Of a stretch of 9,333 bases of DNA, positions 5,378 to 9,333 are shown in pieces. Both the position numbers and the translations under genes were made by a program. The notes below the pieces were generated by a model. That model did not search any database. It had not been told where the DNA came from and was given only the letters and a program-made list of their open reading frames with translations. The stretch comes from Ruminococcus sp. (lineage in GTDB: Bacteria > Bacillota > Clostridia > Oscillospirales > Ruminococcaceae). The stretch lies in assembly GCA_029063695.1 (NCBI GenBank), contig JAIDNR010000347.1, forward strand, positions 1-9,333, written 5' to 3'. The number at the start of each line of letters is the position of its first letter. Position 1 is the stretch's first letter.

Positions 5378-6652
5378 ATGAGTGAAAATAACAATGGAAC
5401 AAATTACAGTATAGATTCAGAAGCTGCCGCAAGAGCTGAAAAGATAAAAGCAATCCGTAAGGCTGTAAACAGCGGAAAAAGACCAGAAGATGCAGAAATA
5501 CCTGAATCAGTAAGAAACCGTGAACCGCTTCCACCCGTATACCGTGTAAGAAAAGATAGTGTTAATCGTAATCATGCGAAATCACAGTCTGCTGTGAATC
5601 ACAAAAAGAAAAAGCCTGTCAGAAAAAAGAAAAAGACTTTCGGGCAGAAATTAAGAGGGCTGTTTCCCGAAAAAGGCGATGGTGTACTTGAAAGCACAAG
5701 AAAAGTTGTATTTCTTATTTCGATTGTTGCAATAATAGTATGCGGATATATGGTTGGAGACTATTATCTTGACTTATGGCGTAATGGTATGCGAAATAAT
5801 GAAATTGCTGAACTTCATAGTGTATATACTCCGCCCATTGCCAATACAAAAGACGATACGGGCGAAAATAATCCTGAAAGGTACTATGAAAAGCTCGTCT
5901 CAGCACAGAAACTTCTTGACATAAATCCTGATTATGTCGGATTTATAACACTTCCCACAGTTGACGGCAAACCTGTATTTGAACTCCCTGTAGTCCGTGC
6001 AGAGGATAATATGAAGTATCTTGATATAAGTTTTACAGGTGGTGAATCCCGTGCAGGTACTCTTTTTATGGACTACCGCAATCATTTTGATGATGTCGGT
6101 GCAGACCATCATCTGTCTGTAAAAAATTCAGACAACCTTGTTATTTACGGTCACAATATGGCAGATGACAGTATGTTCGGTGCATTGAAATACTACTACA
6201 GAAATAATGATTATTATGATAAACACCCGATAATATATCTTGAATCAAGATACGATACATATGTATACAAGATATTTGCTGCTTTTATTGTAGATGCAGA
6301 TGATAATAGCGAAACAAAATTTGATTGCTGGAATAAGTTTGACTTTGAGAATGAAGAGGATTTCTATAATTTCGTCAATGAAGCAAAAAGAAGGACGCTC
6401 CGTACAAATAATATCGATGTTAAATATGGAGACCAGCTTCTGACTCTTTCAACCTGCAACACACTTCTCGGAGACAGAGGAAGGCTTATTCTTCTTGCAA
6501 GACAGGTTCGTGCAGGTGAAGACCCCTATGAGGGTACGGAAAGTCAAGCAAATCCGAATATAAAATTCCCATCTCTTTATTATCAGACAAGGACTAATGA
6601 AAAATATGACCCAAATGCTGAATTTGAGCCGTATGGTCCTGAAAATAAATAA
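5378..6652 (+). CDS. Class B sortase with long basic cytoplasmic N-terminus
   Basis: Membrane-anchored cysteine transpeptidase that cleaves a sorting motif in secreted proteins and joins them to the cell wall or to each other. Of 424 residues, 1-108 are hydrophilic and end in a Lys/Arg-rich stretch (about 70-88); 109-130 is a membrane span (VVFLISIVAIIVCGYMVGDY), giving a type II topology with the catalytic domain outside. The catalytic set is H259 in IYGHNMADDSMFG, C360 in LLTLSTCN and R369 in GRLILLAR; TLSTC and the AGTLFMDYRN strand are class B traits. The last ~40 residues after the domain are hydrophilic and Tyr/Pro/Asn-rich. The frame opens at 5348, but the ATG at 5378 is chosen because GGAGG (5362-5366) precedes it and the earlier ATG has no binding site. 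It is first of a three-gene unit. No LPxTG-type substrate is in the window, so the target is unknown. Confidence 0.92.
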   Translation: MSENNNGTNYSIDSEAAARAEKIKAIRKAVNSGKRPEDAEIPESVRNREPLPPVYRVRKDSVNRNHAKSQSAVNHKKKKPVRKKKKTFGQKLRGLFPEKGDGVLESTRKVVFLISIVAIIVCGYMVGDYYLDLWRNGMRNNEIAELHSVYTPPIANTKDDTGENNPERYYEKLVSAQKLLDINPDYVGFITLPTVDGKPVFELPVVRAEDNMKYLDISFTGGESRAGTLFMDYRNHFDDVGADHHLSVKNSDNLVIYGHNMADDSMFGALKYYYRNNDYYDKHPIIYLESRYDTYVYKIFAAFIVDADDNSETKFDCWNKFDFENEEDFYNFVNEAKRRTLRTNNIDVKYGDQLLTLSTCNTLLGDRGRLILLARQVRAGEDPYEGTESQANPNIKFPSLYYQTRTNEKYDPNAEFEPYGPENK

Positions 6653-6681
6653 ACAAGCAAAAATGAGGAATGATTGAACAA

Positions 6682-7611
6682 ATGAGCAAAACAGCAAAAA
6701 TTATTTCAGCCTGTACTGCACTTCTGCTTGCTGTCGGTCTCGGTACACTGGCATACATATATCGTCCACAGGAGCAGGAGCAGGATATTCCTGTTGTCAG
6801 TGAGGTTACAACAACACAGCCGATAACTACAGAACCTGCCACAGAACCCGTTGTACTTCCTGTGTACAATTACATTCCGTCTGAAACAGGAATGACAGAT
6901 AAAGCAAAAATGCTCCTTAGAGAAAACAAGGATATTGTAGGCTGGCTTAAAATCGAAGGAACTAATGTTGACTATCCGTTTATGAAAGACCCCGGAGAAA
7001 TACCGGTGGGTATACCGTATTACGGTGGTGAGGCTTATGATGCAAATGATTACTATCTTCACCGCGACCTTGACGGAAGCTATAAGTTTGCAGGTTCACT
7101 TTTTATGGATTACCGCAATACTTTCGGCGGAATTGAGGACGAGCAGTCCGAAAACATAATTATTTATGGTCATAATATGGCTAATAATACTATGTTCGGC
7201 TCTATCAGGCGTTATCGTCAGGATTACAGCTATTTTGAAAAATACCCTTTTATTGAACTCAGTTCAAATTATAAGGACTATGATTATGTAATCTGTGCCT
7301 GCATTATCACAGGCGGAAACTGGTATTCCGATTTTAATTACTGGAATATGGAAGAGCTTGATACTGAAGATGATTTTAATTACTATATGGACTGCGTTGA
7401 GAAAAAACAGCTTTTTGAAACAGGTGTTGACGTAAAATACGGTGATAAACTGCTTACTCTCTCAACCTGCTATGCAGATGAGGACAATTCAAGATTCTGT
7501 ATAATTGCACGGAGACTGCGTGACGGAGAGTCGGCAGAGGATTTATCCACTGTTGAGAGAACAGAGGAATATAAAAAAGCACATAAAAAAGATGCTGATA
7601 CTACTTCATGA
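6682..7611 (+). CDS. Class B sortase, second paralogue
   Basis: A second extracellular transpeptidase, 309 residues. An N-terminal signal-anchor (about 5-27, IISACTALLLAVGLGTLAYI) follows a 4-residue cytoplasmic start, then a Thr/Glu/Pro linker (TTTQPITTEPATEPV), then the class B domain: IVGWLKIEGTNVDYPFMKD, YYLHRDLDGSYKFAGSLFMD, catalytic H164 (IYGHNMANNTMFG), C263 (LLTLSTCY) and R271 (SRFCIIARR). The core shares long identical stretches with the upstream sortase (AG-S/T-LFMDYRN, IYGHNMA, DVKYGD-LLTLSTC), so the two look like a duplication, yet the N-termini differ completely (108 against about 4 cytoplasmic residues). An in-frame ATG at 6670 is only one base from GAGG (6665-6668), so 6682 is preferred; the spacing of 13 bases is long and translation may be weak. 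It lies 29 bases after the first sortase, and its stop overlaps the next gene's binding site. Confidence 0.92.
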   Translation: MSKTAKIISACTALLLAVGLGTLAYIYRPQEQEQDIPVVSEVTTTQPITTEPATEPVVLPVYNYIPSETGMTDKAKMLLRENKDIVGWLKIEGTNVDYPFMKDPGEIPVGIPYYGGEAYDANDYYLHRDLDGSYKFAGSLFMDYRNTFGGIEDEQSENIIIYGHNMANNTMFGSIRRYRQDYSYFEKYPFIELSSNYKDYDYVICACIITGGNWYSDFNYWNMEELDTEDDFNYYMDCVEKKQLFETGVDVKYGDKLLTLSTCYADEDNSRFCIIARRLRDGESAEDLSTVERTEEYKKAHKKDADTTS

Positions 7612-7621
7612 GGTGATATCA

Positions 7622-9046
7622 ATGAGTAATGAGAATTCATTTAAGAAAACTTTAGCAGTTATTGCGGGAACAGTTCTTACTTTTAGTGCTGTGCCTGTAA
7701 CTGCAATTGCGGAAGATACCACAACATCTTCTACAGCAGAAACAACTGTCGGAACTGATACCTCAACAGTTACTGAAATCTCAACAGAGACAACAACCGC
7801 AACTGAGACAGTTGATATTCCTGCTGAAGAAGAGGAAGAAAAAGAAATTGAATGGTTCAAGGCGGAACTTGATGAATATGATGACAGTCTGTCACTTATA
7901 AGCTACGAATCTTCTCCCGAAGCCTCGGGAAACTCAAAGAAAAAAAGTAAAGAGCCAACTCCCGTTGAACTTAATGTTACGGGCGGTTATGTGGGTGATA
8001 TTCCATGGCTTGAAAGTGAACCGGTAATTGAATCAATTCCGGGAAAATTTGCAATCGTAACATACGGCTGGGGTCATGGAGTAGGAATGAGCCAGAATGG
8101 TGCTAATTTCTATGCAATGTACAGCGGATGGACTTATCAGGATATTCTTTATCATTATTATCCTGATACATATCTTATGAATACCGGTCTTGCGGAGGAA
8201 GAAGAAATAACAGTAAATGGAGTTTCAGGCGATGTGCTTTCAATGGTTTCTCAGATTGTCTACAATGAAGTCGGAGGAACTATGAGCTATGAGGCGATAA
8301 AGGCACAGGCGGTTGCTGTTTACAGTTACTGCAAATATAACGGCAATGATGCGGCTGACCTCAGATGTAAACCTTGTCCGCCTCAGGTTGTTGTTGATGC
8401 TGTTTCTGAAGTTCTCGGACAGGCACTGTATTATAATGGCGATTACGCACTTACAATGTTCTCAGCATCAAGCGGCGGAATAACTGCTAACTGCTCAGAA
8501 GTTTTCTATTCAAATCCGCCTTATCTCAGGTCTGTTTCAAGCGACTATGATGCCGCATATGACCCACATTATGGTACTGTTACATATGTTGATGATTTTC
8601 AGCTCAGAAATATGATTGAATCGGCATATGAAATTGAACTTTCAGATAATCCGCAGAACTGGATTAAACCTCAGTACTCTGATTCAACAGGATATGTCAC
8701 TTATGTGAATATTGATGACCAGATGACTGTTAAGGGATACGAATTTAAACTTGCAATAGGACTGAAATCTTCCAAGTTCAATGTGTTCTACACTCCAAGA
8801 CCGGAAGGAGAGGAAATTCCCGACGGTACATCTGATATAACAGTTGTTGACCCCGATTACAACTATACTCCGTCTGTTGTTTATCCGAACAGCTATCCGA
8901 CTGATATTGGTCTTACAACCGAACCGCCGGAGGAAGAACCTACAGAAGAATCTACAGAATACTATGAAGAACCTACGGAATATTATGACCCGTACTATGA
9001 CCCGTATTATGACCCGACATATTACGGCGATGAACCTTTGTGGTAA
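7622..9046 (+). CDS. Exported SpoIID/LytB-domain protein with permuted motif order
   Basis: SpoIID proteins are lytic transglycosylases that cut peptidoglycan glycan strands, classically during spore engulfment. The 474-residue protein has a signal peptide (1-30, likely cut after AIA), a Thr/Ser-rich then acidic linker (31-110), the SpoIID-like region (about 140-420), and a Pro/Glu/Tyr-rich tail ending in YDPY repeats. The motif order is unusual: YGWGHGVGMSQNGA (148-161) with ILYHYYPDT comes first, then IVYNEVGG with E216 at the place of the catalytic Glu, KAQAVAVYSY, RCKPCPPQV, SASSGG (S284-G286), PYLRSV (300-305) and KLAIGLKSSKFNV last. In ordinary SpoIID the GWGHG block ends the domain. 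The His usual before the S-x-SGG motif is Phe. The start is set by GAGGTGAT (7610-7617), which overlaps the upstream TGA; the frame's earlier opening at 7505 lies inside the sortase gene. No LPxTG or C-terminal membrane span is seen. Enzymatic activity is inferred. Confidence 0.88.
   Translation: MSNENSFKKTLAVIAGTVLTFSAVPVTAIAEDTTTSSTAETTVGTDTSTVTEISTETTTATETVDIPAEEEEEKEIEWFKAELDEYDDSLSLISYESSPEASGNSKKKSKEPTPVELNVTGGYVGDIPWLESEPVIESIPGKFAIVTYGWGHGVGMSQNGANFYAMYSGWTYQDILYHYYPDTYLMNTGLAEEEEITVNGVSGDVLSMVSQIVYNEVGGTMSYEAIKAQAVAVYSYCKYNGNDAADLRCKPCPPQVVVDAVSEVLGQALYYNGDYALTMFSASSGGITANCSEVFYSNPPYLRSVSSDYDAAYDPHYGTVTYVDDFQLRNMIESAYEIELSDNPQNWIKPQYSDSTGYVTYVNIDDQMTVKGYEFKLAIGLKSSKFNVFYTPRPEGEEIPDGTSDITVVDPDYNYTPSVVYPNSYPTDIGLTTEPPEEEPTEESTEYYEEPTEYYDPYYDPYYDPTYYGDEPLW
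8984..9019 (+). repeat. Tandem 12-base repeat encoding YDPY units in the SpoIID-like protein tail
   Basis: Three head-to-tail copies of TATGACCCGTAC/T (8984-8995, 8996-9007, 9008-9019, the last diverging to ACA) encode YDPY-YDPY-YDPT. They follow a Glu/Pro/Thr-rich stretch (TEPPEEEPTEESTEYYEEPTE). In-frame 12-base repeats can gain or lose units by slippage without breaking the frame, so length variation between strains is likely. A wall-spanning or ligand-binding role is possible but not shown. Confidence 0.85.
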
Positions 9047-9062
9047 AATAATAAAATCAAGC

Positions 9063-9112
9063 AGAATAAGTCTGTGAAGTTTCGTATGTTTCATAGACTT
9101 ATTCTTTAATTT
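9063..9112 (+). terminator. Intrinsic terminator after the sortase-SpoIID unit
   Basis: AGAATAAGTCTGTGAA (9063-9078) and TTCATAGACTTATTCT (9090-9105) form a 16-pair stem with one G-U and an 11-base loop, followed by TTAATTT. It starts 17 bases after the SpoIID-like stop codon. The A-rich sequence before the left arm means it could also stop transcripts arriving on the opposite strand. The stem is AT-rich and the T tract is interrupted, but the pairing is extensive. Confidence 0.8.
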
Positions 9113-9263
9113 CGGTGCTTTTGATGAAAAAATCCGACAAAAGATTATAACAGTTAATCAAAATAAAGGAACATATGTTTTTACAAAGGCAGTGAAATTC
9201 ATTTTTTGAGTAAAATTCACAAAAAAATTTCGTTTTTCAGTTTAATATTATGCAAAATACGTA

Positions 9264-9292
9264 TTGTAAAATTTTGACGAATGAGTTATAAT
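9264..9292 (+). promoter_or_regulatory. Possible sigma-A promoter at the right edge
   Basis: TTGTAA (9264-9269) matches the -35 box at 4 of 6, and TATAAT (9287-9292) matches the -10 exactly, with a 17-base spacer. Transcription would start near 9299. Downstream, AAAAGG (9306-9311) is followed 5 bases later by two consecutive ATG codons (9317-9322), so a gene may begin here, but only about five codons are visible and no identity can be given. The rest of 9113-9263 is AT-rich and shows no gene or clear structure. Confidence 0.5.
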
Positions 9293-9333
9293 AAATTATA
9301 GGGTTAAAAGGCTTTGATGATGCTTTCCGTTTG

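Noticed and set aside
7505..7621. Longer N-terminus for the SpoIID-like protein
   Set aside because: The extension lies within the sortase gene, has no ribosome binding site, and would bury the clear signal peptide that begins at the 7622 start.
8820..9046. A sortase sorting signal at the C-terminus of the SpoIID-like protein (for example in PNSYPTDIG)
   Set aside because: There is no LPxTG- or NPxTN-like motif followed by a hydrophobic span and basic tail; the protein ends in an acidic, Tyr/Pro-rich stretch and a final Trp.
9182..9230. Weak inverted repeat GTGAA...TTCAC followed by an A run
   Set aside because: Only five pairs around a long AT-rich loop; likely chance in AT-rich sequence.

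Overview
The window reads as chromosomal DNA of a low-to-moderate GC, Gram-positive Clostridia-type bacterium, most like Ruminococcus/Oscillospiraceae. The grounds are strong AGGAGG ribosome binding sites, a Zn-type ribosomal protein L33, a ThiI without a rhodanese domain paired with its own cysteine desulfurase, class B sortases, and Thr/Glu/Pro-rich linkers on exported proteins. The genus is an inference from gene style; no search was possible.

Layout. (1) Positions 1-2313, minus strand: the conserved operon rpmG-secE-nusG-rplK-rplA, with rplA cut by the left window edge. It is driven by a perfect TTGACA-17-TATAAT promoter with an A/T-tract, UP-element-like sequence upstream. Two RNA segments, one before rplK and one before rplA, carry the pattern GUGG-GA-...-UA-CCAC seen in the L1 stalk of 23S rRNA. 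They are candidate sites for feedback by L1. (2) Positions 2343-2769, minus strand: a small acidic protein of unknown function with its own perfect-consensus promoter and a very short leader, lying just upstream of the ribosomal promoter. (3) Positions 2823-5192, plus strand: a divergent two-gene unit, a NifS/NifZ-type cysteine desulfurase and thiI, which together supply and transfer sulfur for 4-thiouridine in tRNA and possibly for thiamine. (4) Positions 5201-9112, plus strand: a promoter with repeated TGTACAA boxes, then two consecutive class B sortases and an exported SpoIID/LytB-type protein, closed by a strong hairpin terminator. (5) Positions 9113-9333: a possible new promoter near the right edge, with no gene that can be confirmed.

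How the parts relate. The left half is core information processing (ribosomal proteins, transcription elongation, protein export). The middle is tRNA sulfur modification. The right half is a cell-envelope cassette: two membrane-anchored transpeptidases and a secreted putative glycan-strand lytic enzyme, translated from closely spaced genes.

The most striking observation is that the SpoIID-type protein appears circularly permuted. The GWGHGVGMSQ...YYPDT block, normally the C-terminal end of the domain, lies ahead of the NEVG...KAQAVAVYSY, SSGG and PYLRSV blocks and is absent from the C-terminus. The other leading observation is the pair of L1-stalk-like RNA motifs within one operon.
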